Part shown: positions 11,992 through 25,900 of the stretch, piece by piece
How the letters are laid out: every line of letters starts with the position of its first letter
Position numbering within the stretch: position 1 is the stretch's first letter
The notes under the pieces: model-generated
What the model saw: only the letters and a program-made list of their open reading frames with translations
Told to the model about the DNA's origin: nothing
Databases searched by the model: none
Program-made: the position numbers and the translations under genes
NCBI GenBank assembly: GCA_023376005.1
Contig: CM042157.1
Coordinates: forward strand, 51,174,317-51,238,316
Reading direction: 5' to 3'
Length of the DNA stretch: 64,000 bases
Source of the DNA: Doryteuthis pealeii
Taxonomy: Eukaryota; Mollusca; Cephalopoda; Myopsida; Loliginidae

Positions 11992-12552
11992 TTTCGGTCA
12001 AAATTAAAACTGAAAATTTACGCCCTGAATTAAGTCTACTTTATTTATTTTAATATTTACTAACTAGCAAAAGATATCTGTTCGAAAAATTTGGTAAATA
12101 TTAAACAAGAAAAACAAAAGGAATAACTCTAAATCATGGATTTAAATTTTGAATAAGAAACAAAATGAAAGAAAATATAATTTTCCAAAATCAACAAAAA
12201 GAAATAAAACTGGTACATTTTTACAACAATATTGAACTTGAAAAATAAACATTTGATTTACTCATTTAATGAGTAAATAATAAATAGCTTTTTTTTTTAA
12301 ATAAATAAGCATTTTTTTTTTTTTAACAAGTAAAAATGTATTAAAAGTAAAACCTGCAGACTAAAAACAAAGGTTAAACTTGCAAATCGTCATTTCTTTC
12401 ATTTTGTTTCTTAGATAGTTATTCCTTTCATTTTTCTTGTTTAATGTTTACCAAATTTTTCAAACAGATATCTCTTGCTAGTTCATAAATATTAAAATAA
12501 ATAAGGTAGACTTAATTCAGGGGCGTAAATTTTCCATTTTAATTTTGACCAT
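11992..12552. mobile_element. Foldback element, about 560 bp
   Basis: The left arm (GTCAAAATTAAAACTGAAAA, TACGCCCTGAATTAAGTCTA, AGATATCTGTTCGAAAAATT) returns in inverted orientation at about 12395-12550. Arms are about 190 bp and roughly 90% alike by eye. No ORF is present. Confidence 0.75.
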
Positions 12553-12559
12553 GATTTAC

Positions 12560-14259
12560 AAGTTTTAACCACATTTTCTTAGATACCGCTTGAATATTTT
12601 TTTATGTATAACTTAAAAATATAGTTTTTGATAAATGTTGATATTCCTCATAAAGAGGCACTTATATTCTACCTATATTACTCATACACATTATAATTTT
12701 GTAGCTAGACATCATTTTAATCTGAGATGTATTTGCGATTTTGTGTAATTCCAAAGTTGATTCCTTCACCACAAAGTGGTAAAACATACAATCATTGTCA
12801 ACTTTTATTCAAAAGTAATTTAGTCAATATTTCTTTGGGGTTTTTTATTCTTCAATCTATAAATAAAAACACAGGTCATAAACAATTTTGTTGAGAAAAA
12901 TGAAACAATCATTTATGGTAGTTTATTGAAAGTTAAAGAAAACAAAATCTTAATAAAAAATAAGATCATAAATGTTTTTTATATGACAATGATGAAGTGG
13001 CACAACCATCAATTAATGCTCGCCCAATCTACGCAAGATTTCCCAAATTATTCATGAATATTCATTAAAAATGCTTCTGACTGAGTGGGTTACTTGTTGA
13101 TTTCATCCAATGAAGTCTGGTTTTCATCATGTAGCATATTTTGATTTATTTTTTTACGTGACACTGAACAAGACAAGAATTATTCAGTCAGACTATTTTA
13201 AAGATGGTTAAAGGTTTAAAAAAAATAAATTTCGTTTTACAAGACGTAAAATTCAGAAGATTGAATTCAGCATTGAATAAAATGATTTATTTTAGCATGG
13301 CTTAGAATTTGTTTTAAAGGAATATTTTGTCTGTAAGTCAGTCAAATAATTTTCACAGAAATTAGACATAAAAAACATCTCCACAATTTGAATTGACATA
13401 ATTTTAACTTTGTCGTTACAAATACCATTATTTAGAAGAAATTGAGTAAAATGCTCGGATAACGTTTATTTGAAGAATGAGCTAAAATCTTTTTTTCAAG
13501 AATAACACTCGTAAAATAGTGACTGAAAATCAAAGAATGTTTTGTTCTTATTCTATACATAGCACGCACACAAAATTTTGACTGAAAATGATCAATAAAA
13601 ACCCCCCCTTCCCCCCAAAATAAACAATACGCAGTAACGTAATACTAATATTTAAGAATTACATAATTAATGTTCATTTAAAAATGTTTTTATTAAACAT
13701 TTTTGAAAGTGCTGAAAAGTGAATTTTTTTCTTTTAAGTCAAACGTTGGTCCCCCACCCCTGACCCCAAGTAAGTAAAATTTTCGGGGGGGGGGGTCCAT
13801 CAAATATCAATTTCATCTCAGTTAAAAGTAACTGTCCCTTTTACGATGTAAATAGTGAACTCCCCGCCTACCGGACTCTTTACCTAATTTACTCTGCTTT
13901 TACTTGTCATTGTCAGGCATAATTCCGGCCAAACAGATATTTTCTGAGTCGTGCAATTTATGGGCAAATTAATGTAGATATTTTACAATATCTCCCTCCA
14001 CCCCAGCTTTTTATCAGCAAGTCAATTTAGATATTTTAATCCCCACCCCACCCTGTTTAAAATATTTTTCGATGAATTTTTACAAAACACAATTTCAAAT
14101 TTTAGGTACTGCCAATTTTGGCCTCACAGACGTATTTAAAAAAAAAAAAAATTTTAATCCCTTCGATTTTAAAAAAAAAAAAAAATATATAAAAAATCAG
14201 GGAATTATCATATTTAATGAAAATTTCAGTGTTGATTTATCAATGAATGAATTATTTAA

Positions 14260-14303
<44 letters not shown>

Positions 14304-14478
14304 CAGGTTGCTTAAAATATTTGGGGTTAAAAATATCTTTTGATACTAATTGCAGTATGAATAAAAACTCAATAGAAGAAAAAAAATTATTTTAAAGGAG
14401 CACCTCTTGTAGAAAACAAGTACTGAAAATTAAATGTTTAAACTAAAAAAAAGTTTGGATTTTTTTTAAACTCTTTTG

Positions 14479-14518
<40 letters not shown>

Positions 14519-14820
14519 CTTTTAGATAATCAGTGAAAAGATTATACATCGATATTTGTTTTGTTAAAGAGGGTGGGGGCCTAACTTTTCAATTTAGTTT
14601 TTTCCAAAAATTATTAGATAACAATTCTAAAGTAGGCTTATTTCATATTTTGAATGAATTCTATCTATTAATTATGTATATGGATTGTTTTCAAGGCGCA
14701 TATAGGTGGCATTTATTTTAAAGAATTTCAATTTATTTCCATTGAATCAGTTTGATTGAAATGATTCAGTAATTTAAAAGAATTCATTGATCAAAACTTT
14801 TAGCTGAATTTAATTGTTTA
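12560..14820. other. Gene-free region
   Basis: AT-rich with a (TA)n at about 14480-14510, a 30-plus nt poly-T near 14264-14303 and short C or G runs near 13600 and 13785. Open frames here are accidental and driven by homopolymers. Confidence 0.45.
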
Positions 14821-14824
14821 AAAT

Positions 14825-15040
14825 GTATTAAAAATAAATTACATATGTAATATCATTTTGCTTTTTTTTCTATTGATGCTCATTATAGTATAATGAGCAT
14901 CAATAAAAAGAAAGCAAAATGATATTACACATGTAATTTTTATTTACGTCGAAAAGTATGATTATACTTTTCGAATTAAACAAAACTTGATTGACCTTAA
15001 ATAATCGATTTAAATCCATTTGAAGAAAAAAAAAATTCCA
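14825..15040. repeat. Palindrome-cored repeat
   Basis: ATTACATATGTAATATCATT, TTTTGCTTTTTTT and GATGCTCATTATA return inverted across a centre near 14888, ending at about 14945. The flank to 15040 matches 8110-8200. It is a short inverted-repeat element family. Confidence 0.65.
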
Positions 15041-15049
15041 GTTCCCTCA

Positions 15050-17600
15050 TTTTTACATGAAAGATCATATCCTGAAGAATATATAGAAAAATTTAAATTC
15101 AATACCCTAAAAAGTGATTTTAAAATTTAAAGTTATTTTCTTAAAACTCAAAAAATAAATAATGTAGCATGTTTGTTTTTTGGGTTTTTGGGGTTTTTTT
15201 TTACTACCTTAAAAATTTCAAGGTCAATTTTACATGTCTGTCAGTATCTGTGACTAACTTGAAAATTTAACAAAAGATAGCCATGAATTTTATCTTTGAA
15301 AAAATTTAAGTTAAAAAATATGCGATGATATGTTACATATTTTCCGAGATTTAAAATTTTTTTTAAATTGTCAATTTCAACTATGAATGATAAAACGGGC
15401 AGTTTCAATAGATATGTCAACAGAGAAAAGTCTTTTTGGCTACACTTCCAAGAAAAAACATTTTTAAAGATATTGGAAAGAAAATCCAATATTTATCTTT
15501 TACTTCGAAATACCTACATGTGAAAACATACATTGAATTTTTTTTTACTATCTCGTATGTCCACCATAGATGTGTACTCAGTAGCAAGAGACATGAGTTA
15601 TCGCCTCTTGGGATACGCATTTATTTCCTTTACACTCCAAAAATTGAACATGGCTATTAATGTACAATAGTATAAAAAATATAATAGATATAAAACGAGG
15701 GGTGGTCATTGTAAAATATCTACATATATTTGCCAATAAAAAAGCGAGAAATACACCATGGTAAATATCTGAAATTTAAGTTTATTGAAATTTGTACTAA
15801 TTCAATGAAAAGATAAACAAAAAAAAACATTTATCTAAAATATTGGGTGAGGGTGTAAAATTGATTTGCTAATGAAAAAATTACCCAGTAATGTTGATCA
15901 TGGCTAAGTAAAAACAGGATACCAGACAAGTCAGAGTGTGCTTAAAATAATTTATAACTTTAAAGTGCATATGGACTTTGTGGACACCCTGTGTAGTTAA
16001 TTGATAAATGTAGGCATCATCTATAATAAACCCAAGATAATTAATTACCTCTGCAACAAAAAAAAAAAAGCAACAATAAAACTGTCTAAATGTGTCGATA
16101 TTAGATTAATATCGATTAAATTATGAAATTGCTATGAACAATTTCTGTCCTGGAAAATGATTTCCTAAAATGAGTGGGAACCCTGAATCGCAAATAAAAA
16201 ATGCCCACCTATTTTATAGGTCATTAAAAGTCATCTTTTTCACCTTGGACAACCTATCTAGTAGTAAAGATATCACCGTTTTTTTCTAAAGTTTACCACA
16301 AGATTATTCAACATTCTCATTTTAATACAGCATATATAGTATTATCACTTTGGACAGTATACAATCATTAAAATTTCACATATATATAAAAATAATTCTG
16401 AGAATATCTATTAATTATATAGTACTTTTTTTTTTTCTTCTTCTTCGTGTTTATATACTAGCAAAAGTACCCGGTCCATGACTACGAAAACATTTTTAGG
16501 AACAATTTTTTAAAAATCACCAAAAATGTGTTTATTTTGGGGAATTTTTTTATTTGAAACATTGAAAAAAAATTTATTTTTTAAATGTAATCCTGTATTT
16601 TTGAGTGATTTGAAACTATTTTATGTCATAATATTGACATTTTTTTTAATAGAATTCAGAAATCATGTTTACTAAAAACAATCCCGTATAGAAACTTATA
16701 AAAGTCTGATATAATTATTCAGACTATTATCTTTATAGAAAAAAAAATTAAAAATCGTTTTTATCAGTTCATTTTTTTTTTTTTTCAGATTTCATAAAAT
16801 ATAATAATCATAAAAAATGATTCCCCTAACATATTTTAAGAAGGAAAAAAAAAATTTTTTTTAAACATATTTTCATTTTTCATAGAATTTGTTTAAAAAA
16901 AAAAAAAAAAAAAACGTAGTCAGTTGATTTAATGGTATGAACATGTGAACAACAGTAATCATTGTTTTTATTCATAATTTTCATTATTTCCGTAAGCTGA
17001 ATTATCATATTGCAATATCTCTTTTTGCTTAAACTCAAGATAGTATTTTAAAAACATTGTTTTAAAAAGTTTTCATTAGTTCTCTAAAAAATTAAAACTT
17101 TTTTTACCATTACAAAACAACTTATTTTATCATTTTTTATTTACATACAACCCTATACTGGTGAATATTTTATTTTTATTTACATTTAAAATCTTTTTTT
17201 TTTTTAAATGTAACCATGAATAAATTAAAGTGAGTGTACAATTTAAGAGTATGGACAATGATTTGATTTTACGTTAAAAGATTGGACAAAAGAAAATTTT
17301 ACGTTTAAATTTAGTCATAGTTGTAGCGGATATTTTGAATGACTGGCAGCTGATATTCTTTCTTTCTTTCTTCCTTTCCTTTGCTGAAACACCTATCAGC
17401 AGCAGCAGCTTATGATACTTTCCGAAAATCGTTTCATTTTGTATATGATTAATTAATTATAACCCTTAATCAGTAAAAATCAATAACCAAATTTGGTATG
17501 TTTCTTAGTTAGAAGGATATTAATCTATATGTAAGATTTCGAATCTGAGTGACTCCTCTTTTCTGAGTTATAGATCGACATGTACATACCAAAAACTTTC

Positions 17601-17642
<42 letters not shown>

Positions 17643-18400
17643 AAGAAATCTCCAACTTTGGTTTGTTGTGGTTTTGCTTCCAAAGGTTGGACAAGAAGAA
17701 AAACAAATCAAGTTTCTGTTTGTAGTTAAGTGTCTCCTAATTAAGTGTAAAATTTCAAGAATATCGATAAAGATAAGTCTTTTTTTTCTTAAAAAAAAAA
17801 ACAACATAAAATTCAGCCATATTTTTTTAAAAATTGGACCAGAAATTACTATTTAAATCGATATGGTCCGACTTACGATGCCTATTGAGAGATTGTTTAC
17901 ATTTGAGAATAGAGTAAATTTGACGGTTTTCTTTTCAAAATTATAACTGACCAAAATCCCTGACGATGTAGCATTGTTTAAATTTCAAATATATGAAAAT
18001 AATTCTGTCTTCTATTACTGATATTAGGAGTGGGCAAAGGAAAACTTTTTTTCCTAAAAATTGAATAAGAAAGGTGTTTTCTATGGCCATGTTTGCTGCA
18101 GATTATGGTTCTGTTGAGATAATTGACCTCAGATGTCATTTTAGGTTGGTTCTGTGAGGATTTTCAAAATGGTGGCTGGAAATCCTTGTTTTTGTTAAAG
18201 AAAAGGAAAATATGTGGCTTAATGATGGTGTAATATGTCTAATCATAGGTTTTTCTTAGTCACAGAATATGAAAATATATTTATTTTATTGATTTTAAAC
18301 AGCTCTAATGTCTTTATTATGCAAAGACTGAAAATTATAATAAGATTAGTGATGTTTTTGCCCAGAGATATCACCAATTACACATGAAGTTCACAATAGT
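15050..18400. other. Gene-free AT-rich region
   Basis: It contains a (TA)n at about 17605-17642, a CTTT-rich tract near 17360-17385 and poly-A/poly-T runs. No coding exon or RNA gene could be supported on either strand. Confidence 0.45.
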
Positions 18401-18543
18401 TAAATTTGACGCATAATAATTTTCCATATAAGTTAGTCACTGGACACAGATTTGTCCTAATTTGGTTATCAAATCTAGCAAACTGGGATTCACATTTTAA
18501 GTTTGTGAGAGGTGCATACTGTAGTGCCTCTCTGTCACCATTA

Positions 18544-19232
18544 TCATTTCAAAAGTTTTTTCTTAATAGCATCAATAACTTCCTCCATTACTGCAGCTTC
18601 CAGCTTTTCAATCCAATTTGGTTCACCCTCTTGATTTACATCCTTTAATTCTTTGAGAACAATCAATTTGGGTTCAAAGAAAACTTTCATCCCAGTCCAA
18701 TTTCTGTCAAGTGGTACATCACTGGTGGCTATTTATCAATCCCCAGAATGTGCATCAGATGGAATATGAGGATGTCTCCCATCATCTTGTAGATTTCTGG
18801 GCACAAGACAAACCAATCATTCTGAATGTATGTAGATACCAATTATGTCATCAAAGAAATTTTGTATATACTTCTGATGTGCCACAAATAACTTTGCCAA
18901 TATGACCAATCTGTTTGATACAAAGCTTTTGAATCCCTCATGCTAAACATTGTTTCTTTCCATCTACTGCCTATAATCATTGTATAATGAAACAGAGTGC
19001 GCTGCATGACTTGGGCAAAGTAATTTAGCAATAAATCCAATAGACAGAAGTTCCAGGGTAACTGAAGGCTTTCTCACCAGCAGTGACCAATAACAATTTT
19101 TTGAATCCTAATCTTCTGCTCAGTGTTTTGTAGATTTTGCCCACACACAATGAGCACAAAATTTGACTTGCTTATCATGGTTACTCCCAGGTTATCAAGA
19201 AAGACTTTGCAGTCAGCTGCTTGATCAGACAT
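18544..19232 (-). pseudogene. Unrecognised decayed gene copy
   Basis: On the minus strand an ATG at 19232 opens MSDQAADCKVFLDNLGVTMI and continues about 50 codons to a stop. Further pieces follow in shifting frames (IGHIGKVICGTSEVYTKF; NDWFVLCPEIYKMMGDIL). The last is a clean C-terminal run of about 60 codons (DVPLDRNWTGMKVFFEPK, then EPNWIEKLEAAVMEEVIDAI) that stops at 18544. The order is that of one protein of about 220 residues broken by stops. No introns are evident, which would suit a retrocopy or an element gene. I do not recognise the family. Confidence 0.4.
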
Positions 19233-20199
19233 CTAAAATTCAATTTGTCTTTTAAGGTAATCAACAGAGGAACTAGCAAGTAACACTTCAGTTTGTAATC
19301 ATAAGCTTTTGCCCTGTCTTCCTTGAGTGGCTTAAATTCTCACCATAGCCAGTTATGAGGGACGTTTCTTGCACCAGAATTTTGTGTTATTTCTATATGG
19401 TCTATTTTGACATTAAGTCAATGATTCTAGAAGAAAATCATATTGAACTGCAAAATACCTGACTAGAGGACATTAATCAAAAAGAGAAAAGAAGGCAAAT
19501 GGTTTTATACTAATCTGTTTTTATAAATAGGAAAATCAACTAAAAAGGGAAAACAACAAATGTCTTAGCTTATTTCAAATTCAAAGAAAGGAATTTATGG
19601 ATTGTAAACACAAATTTTTTTATCCATTTGAAAAGAATGTAATTAATAGAATAATTACTATTTTTATAATTGTACATATGCAACCAATTTATTGGCAAAT
19701 TTAACTATAACTAGTAAAAAATTGATAATTTTAAGAGAGTAGTTGATCAATGAGTGGTTATAGTAAAAGAAAAAAGAAGCTATTTTCAATGCCAAGAGTA
19801 AGGCCACAAAAAGAATGTATCTAATAAAGAACAATGCCAAGTTTTAAATTTCTAAGAATTAGCAATATTTTTGTTGTAAAAAAAATAAAAATTAAGTTCA
19901 TAATTTTTTGAATCCTAATGGACAGCCACCTTTGTGGTGTCATCAAATCCTGTTTGAATGACTTCAACCAGTTTGTTACACAATTGTTGTGCAACATGTT
20001 CAAGATTCAGGTAAGATGCATGATTTTTCAACAACTGGGGAGCATATAGATCAGACCTCTCTGAATAGTCTAGTAAAAATAGGTTTCGACCCAGAAAAAA
20101 AAGGGCCAAGCTAAAATTTACACTAAGTAAAGGACATATAGTCTACAATAACATATCTAAAATCCTCTCAAATTGGACGGGGGGGGGGGTATTGAGATT

Positions 20200-22990
20200 T
20201 TTTTAAAAGTATATTTCTCAAATATTTGGTTAAAATGAGGAAAATGCTTCTGCTGAACTTAAGTAAAAAAAAAAAAATTTAAAAAAAAATGAAAATATCA
20301 TAACAAGATTGCCTAAATAAAAACTAATAAGAGCTATCTGTTGAGTAATGAGAATTTTTTGTCTGTCTATGCAAATTAAGGCAAGTTTGGGCAACCTATT
20401 TATATACAGTATTATGAATTATCTTACATTTTCTAACACATCATTTCTTTTTTCTTACAAGTCTCTGACATAATAAAAGGGGTGTGGGTAAAACCTGCGG
20501 TACCCCATGTGGAGCTCCACATGGGGTGGCCAGTGGGGTACCACGAAAATACCTTCAAAATGTCTTTTCTTGTTTAAAAATGTAGAAACTGTCATCAAAT
20601 TTTGTTTCGATTACATGATGCAAATAACTTTCAAGATTTGAGAAACAAAAAAGGCAAATTGTTATTACGATTGGCTTCCCACATAATTGCCTGAGTTCTA
20701 AATATGCATCAACACAGACCAGTGTGCAAATGAATCAAGCAATAGAAAAAATGTTGCTGTGGCCTCGAGTTATGGCTTTTGCGGCAAAGAAAATGGTAAT
20801 CTGTATTTGCTTTATCATATTAATATGTGAGTCTCAGTGAAACCAAGTAAAAAAGAATGGCATGCTCAAGAGGCAGTCAGTCAATCAAATATAAACTTCA
20901 TATAAAGCTGATAAAAAAGCACTAAATGGTTAAACCGCTGTGTCCACTTTCAAACTCAATAAAAAAAACACTGTCAACTTAAAAAATGTGAAAAATATTT
21001 TGTTCAAACTCAATATCATCTGAATAGGCAGCTTCTTCAACTTACTTCTGCTCCCTGGTATTTTCAGTTCTCACAACAATGAAGACAGGCCAACACACAA
21101 CGCAGTCTATACTTCAACATCAGCACGAACTGGAACTGCACTCACACCGAATGACATTCAGAGGAAATTGGTTCTCTGTCAGTCATGACATGTTCTAGAT
21201 GCACATTTTATCGTTTCTACCCCCACTGCTCTAAGCGCCATCTCGGTAGAAAGTTGCTTCCAAATCTGTAATTGCAGGAACACTCGCAGAGAATGAAACC
21301 ATGCAGCACTCTTCGTAGCTGGTAATGTTTCCGGATGGACTAGTTGCATTCAACCAGCTACAGTGTTCATGTACTTAGCATAAATGAGCTCGTTCAATGA
21401 ATCTGCCTTTTTCCAATGATACATCTTGATGAATAGATCATTACTTACACCCACTATGGCAGCCTTAGAGCTCTGATGGAAAAACACATTCATAATTTCG
21501 AGCACTTCCACTGACAATATTGCAGCTTTTCCTTGTCCAAAAATTGCTGACATAGTGTCACAGCCGGACCAGATGTGAGCAAAGTGAAGGTGCTTTCACA
21601 CTTGATTACCAATTTTCTCTCGTACTGCAGAAGTTCTGGTGTAATGTACTACTGGTTCAGAAGAAGTATGACTCTTTCATGGTTTCCCTGAAATGGTGAA
21701 CCATAAGTGTCAATACATCCGTATCAGATTCTACAACGGTCAGACTTTTTTGTCAGAGTTCTAGTGCATGCAAAATGTGTCAGCATTATTCTTAGCCTGG
21801 TAAATGTTGTGCCCATCTGAGCTCAAAGAATCTTTCATTAGCTTGATCAACTGACTTTTGTTGTGCTCATTTATAAAAAAAGAGTTGTGGGCCATGTGTT
21901 ACTATATCTCCTCTAAGCTGTTAGCGAGACAGAAAGACCAGAGGATACAGAACGCAAGGTGACATCACTAGTGTCAAACGGATTATGCGAGTTTAGCCAA
22001 GAGACCATCGTGGACAGGTCCTTGGAATCTCTTTCTACTCTACTTTGAGCCATATCTGCATACTACTCTCGTTACTTGCTTCAGCCCTGTTAGTTCACTC
22101 ATAGCCTCATGGATGCTTGCACAATTGTGCATACTGTACACCCAGAGTATACAAACAGCCTCCGTAAAACCACAACCACGGGTGAGACGACCTATTGATG
22201 TAATGGTGCATATCATTATTTGTTCTATCTCCAAATCCGTAACGATCCCATCGGCGAACAGTATGACAGCCTTTCAACATAAATTGCTCCAGCAACCAAG
22301 GGTGGCTTTTCAGCAAGTCTCTCATCATTTGCAAATAAAGGTGGGTGGACATAATTGCCATGTCCCGTAGCTGTTAACAGATTTAATATTTGCTCACTAG
22401 CATACAGATGAGTATTCCAGTCTCCTGTCCTTTCTGTACAAATAAAGACTTTGAGAATCTCAATGTACTTCAGATATTGCAACCAAAGCTTGCAAGAAAA
22501 GTTTTGTGCAGATAAAGAGCTCTTGACAATGAATGAAAAGTAGTAGATTTGCCAGCCTTTTCAATACCTGTATGGCCATTGAGAAGATCACTTACAATAG
22601 CCTGCAGTTCTGATACTTCCGATTTGTCTAGGGCATATGGACTTTGGGACTATTTGTACATAACCTCGTCATCTAGCATGTCATGGACATTGTCTGCTGG
22701 TTCACTATCATCAAAAGTGGTATCGGTCAGTACCGAATCACTTAGCTTTATCATCAATGCTGCCTCTACCAAGAATTGTCTAACTTTATCATAATCCACA
22801 CCTGGACAAAATTTCAGAAAAATTGAAGGGGTAGGTGACATGGCCTGGACGATTTGACATGGAATTACTTTCCAGTTAATTTATAAAAACACTCCTTTAG
22901 GATTACGCATGAGAAATTCTGTTGCACATTCTTTCCAAATCACCCCTAATAACACATAACAATTAGGAGCTGCAGTTATAAAAATGGAGA
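20200..22990 (-). mobile_element. Long form of the unknown element (inverted partner of 1.1-2.35 kb)
   Basis: Its outer blocks match 1110-2345 in inverted orientation. About 2 kb of minus-strand coding remnant (20900-22841) lies between them and is absent from the short copy. No terminal inverted repeat or target duplication could be fixed by eye, so the class of element stays open. Confidence 0.6.
21350..22841 (-). pseudogene. Decayed element-borne gene of unknown function
   Basis: The minus-strand ATG at 22841 begins MSPTPSIFLKFCPGVDYDKV in the context GGCC-ATG, a context shared with the short copy at 1310. Later pieces include YLKYIEILKVFICTERTGDW, HPWLLEQFML, VRRWDRYG, GRLTRGCGFTEAV, MHNCASIHEAMSELTGL and FGQGKAAILSVEVLEIM. 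From memory, proteins with the order ERTGxW, HPxxxxxF, RRxDRYWAG and GGLTRGRGM are multicopy in many invertebrates, with no function known to me. Frameshifts and stops show decay. The recurrence with element boundaries argues it is carried by the element rather than being host sequence. Confidence 0.45.
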
Positions 22991-22999
22991 AATAAAGAA

Positions 23000-25900
23000 A
23001 GTAAATATTAGGAAATTTGGTCATTTTTGTTTAGAAAATAGACTTTTTACCTACCCATACTATTTGCTTCATATTTTTTTTCACTCTGGGAAGATTAAAG
23101 AGGATGTCTTTCTACAATAAATAAGTTTTCCAATGATACCAAATTTAGCTTGACCTTTTTTATTTCCAGGTTGGGCCCCAAAATGAACTAATTCTATTGG
23201 ACTAGAATATCAAGGCCATTGATCTCAAATCCTTCATCCCTGTTGTATACTATACAGTTTGTGATTTGATTCATTGCCTACATTTATGTCAACATGAATG
23301 AATGTACCACCATTAACCAAATATCATATTGGCTACATTGGCAAATATTCTGCAAACTTCATTTGGGTAAGCTGTGAATTCTGACAAACACTGGACCAAA
23401 CGAATTACAGGCTCATTGATTCCTAACCTTCACATCCAGGAAATGCAAGAGCACAATTGGTGGCGGTGTCATTTTCACCAACCTGTAGAGAACAAAGTTT
23501 TCTATCCATAGATAGAGTTCTTTTTTTTATGTAGATTACTCAGTCCTGGAAATTACATCTAATTTTAGTTTTCATCAAAAATCAGATACCAATCATCAAT
23601 TTATCTATTTCTTACTGTTTTTGTTCTTTCCTTTTCCTGTTGCAAGACACTTCTTTGCAGAACATTCTTGACCCCCCCCCCTTCTCATCTTTTTAATGTC
23701 TATCCAGTCAAGTCATAGTTCATTTACAACAATATTACTGGATTGATCCCTGCTCAATGAGTGTTTCCCCTTCTGTCATTTACACAAATGCAGCATACAC
23801 CACAGACCCAGAAGAAGGGTTTGAATTCCTTAATCTCCATGTAAGTAGAGCCAAAACATTCTTTTATGCTTTCACTTCTTGATTTTCTTTCTGCCATTTT
23901 AGACTGGGTTACTATTTTAGGGAACTGGATCAAATTCATTATATGACTCTGGCTATGTCAAATCTGGCTCTCATATACATGAACAGATATTTATGACAGA
24001 TGAAAATATTTGAAATTTACGATCCTCCAGTACAAAATAACAATTGAATAATTTTCACTTAGAATACATAAAAATAAATGAGTTGGTTAAATTACTAAAA
24101 TGAATACATTTTCATATTCTGTGGATCAGAAAACATAATTTGACATATTACACCACTGTAACTCCTAAAATTGTTTATTTTCTTTGAAAAATAGCAATTT
24201 CAGCCGCCATTTTGAAAATCGTTACTCAACCAGCCTAAAATGTTATATCCCCAAAAAATTGAATTCGTAAATCAGCAGCAAAAATGGCAATAGAAAACAC
24301 GTCCCAAAAATTCGACCTCCATTTGCCCACCCCTACTGATAGTGCTTTAAAAAATTTTTTTTTTTAAAAGAAATCTGTCTGTTGAACTTAAAATAATAAA
24401 CAAGGAAATGTGATGCAGGGAAAAGTAAACTTTTAACATGACCGGTCAACTTTTGTTTAGGCTCCTGGGAAACAGGGTTGCTGCAATACAATGTTATCAA
24501 CATCAGATGACCTGACTGTGGTTTGCATCGTCTGCCTCTTGGTCGACATGGACATGTATCTGCCGTGTGCAATGAACTGGCCCCTAACCTTAATGGCCAT
24601 GTCTCAATTTTCTCTCATCTGGGACAGTGACAGCAAGGTCCTTGGAAAACCTTTATTGTAGACACAGCATTTGCCTGTATCAATGGATCTTCCATTGTTG
24701 CCTTTCCACTAAGATTGACAACAGTAAAATGTATCCGGTAGTGAAGGTTCTAGGGTGGGTGGGAGAAGCAACCCCAGTCACCTCTCAGGGTCCCATTTAG
24801 GAAGGTGGAAATAAACTCACTTCAATATTGACCATCAAAGTAAGCAAAATTTTTTAATTTAAATATACCAAAACTCAATTTAATCAGAGAAAATTGCTAA
24901 TTAACACAAAGAATAATTGTACAAAATATTTTTCTCTAAAACATTACCAATTTTTTAGCAAATGCATTTAAATATCAACATAATTGAAGGTTTTGAATTT
25001 CACCCTGTGCTAATTGAAAAGATATGGCCAGATTAAACTCAACTCAACTATAAAAAAAAAAAAAAAAAAAAAAAATGGGGGGGGCTTAAATATTCAAGAT
25101 CATGCAATTCTTGGTAAATAAAGCAAACACTGCAAAAATTTCATTTAATATACTATGAACATACCAAATTCTAACTTGTTTTAGGTGATTATTTTTCAGT
25201 CTGTACTGGAAACAATATAAACACGTTTACATTTGAATTTCAAGTTTGAGCTAATTTAAAAACAAATTATATCTCTCTTAACAAAATTAGAGAGAGTAAA
25301 TAATGTTATATTCCGTGAGTTAATATTTCTTATTTTTGAAGACTTTTTTTTAATTATTCGCACGTTGTTTTAATACTAAGTAATTTGCATTTATTTTGTA
25401 AGTAAATATATATAATTTTATTATCTTAAGGTTTGCAAATGCATTTCTTTTAGATTTGCAGGCTATGGACCTTTTCAACCAGAGTATTAATATCAAAAAC
25501 ATAATTTTGGATAAATCTAAATCAGATCATTTGAAAGAATAAACAGAAAAAAAAATATTTGTATTAATGTTGATGGAAGACATGACTAATATACTTTCTT
25601 ATACAAAGAAATTGTGAGGGCAGATGGGGGGGGGGGAAAGAAATGAACGGAACATAACACTATTTGACATTCAGAGATGGGTTGTGGTGAAAGTACCCCA
25701 CTCAAGAGTTATCCCTGCAACGGGTGCTGTTCTAGCAGAGGTTGTTAGTGTTTTGTAGAGTATGACAGTGTTGATACCCTAAAAGCTTCAGATTATTTAG
25801 ACTATTGTCATTTTTTTTCTTTCTAATACAATAAAAGATGAGGACAATAGTCCAAGTTATCAAGCCTCATCTTAATTCGGAGAAATAGTACCCTAAAAGC

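Noticed and set aside
14072..14395. 107-codon + frame near 14.1 kb
   Set aside because: Made of poly-A and poly-T translations (K and F runs).
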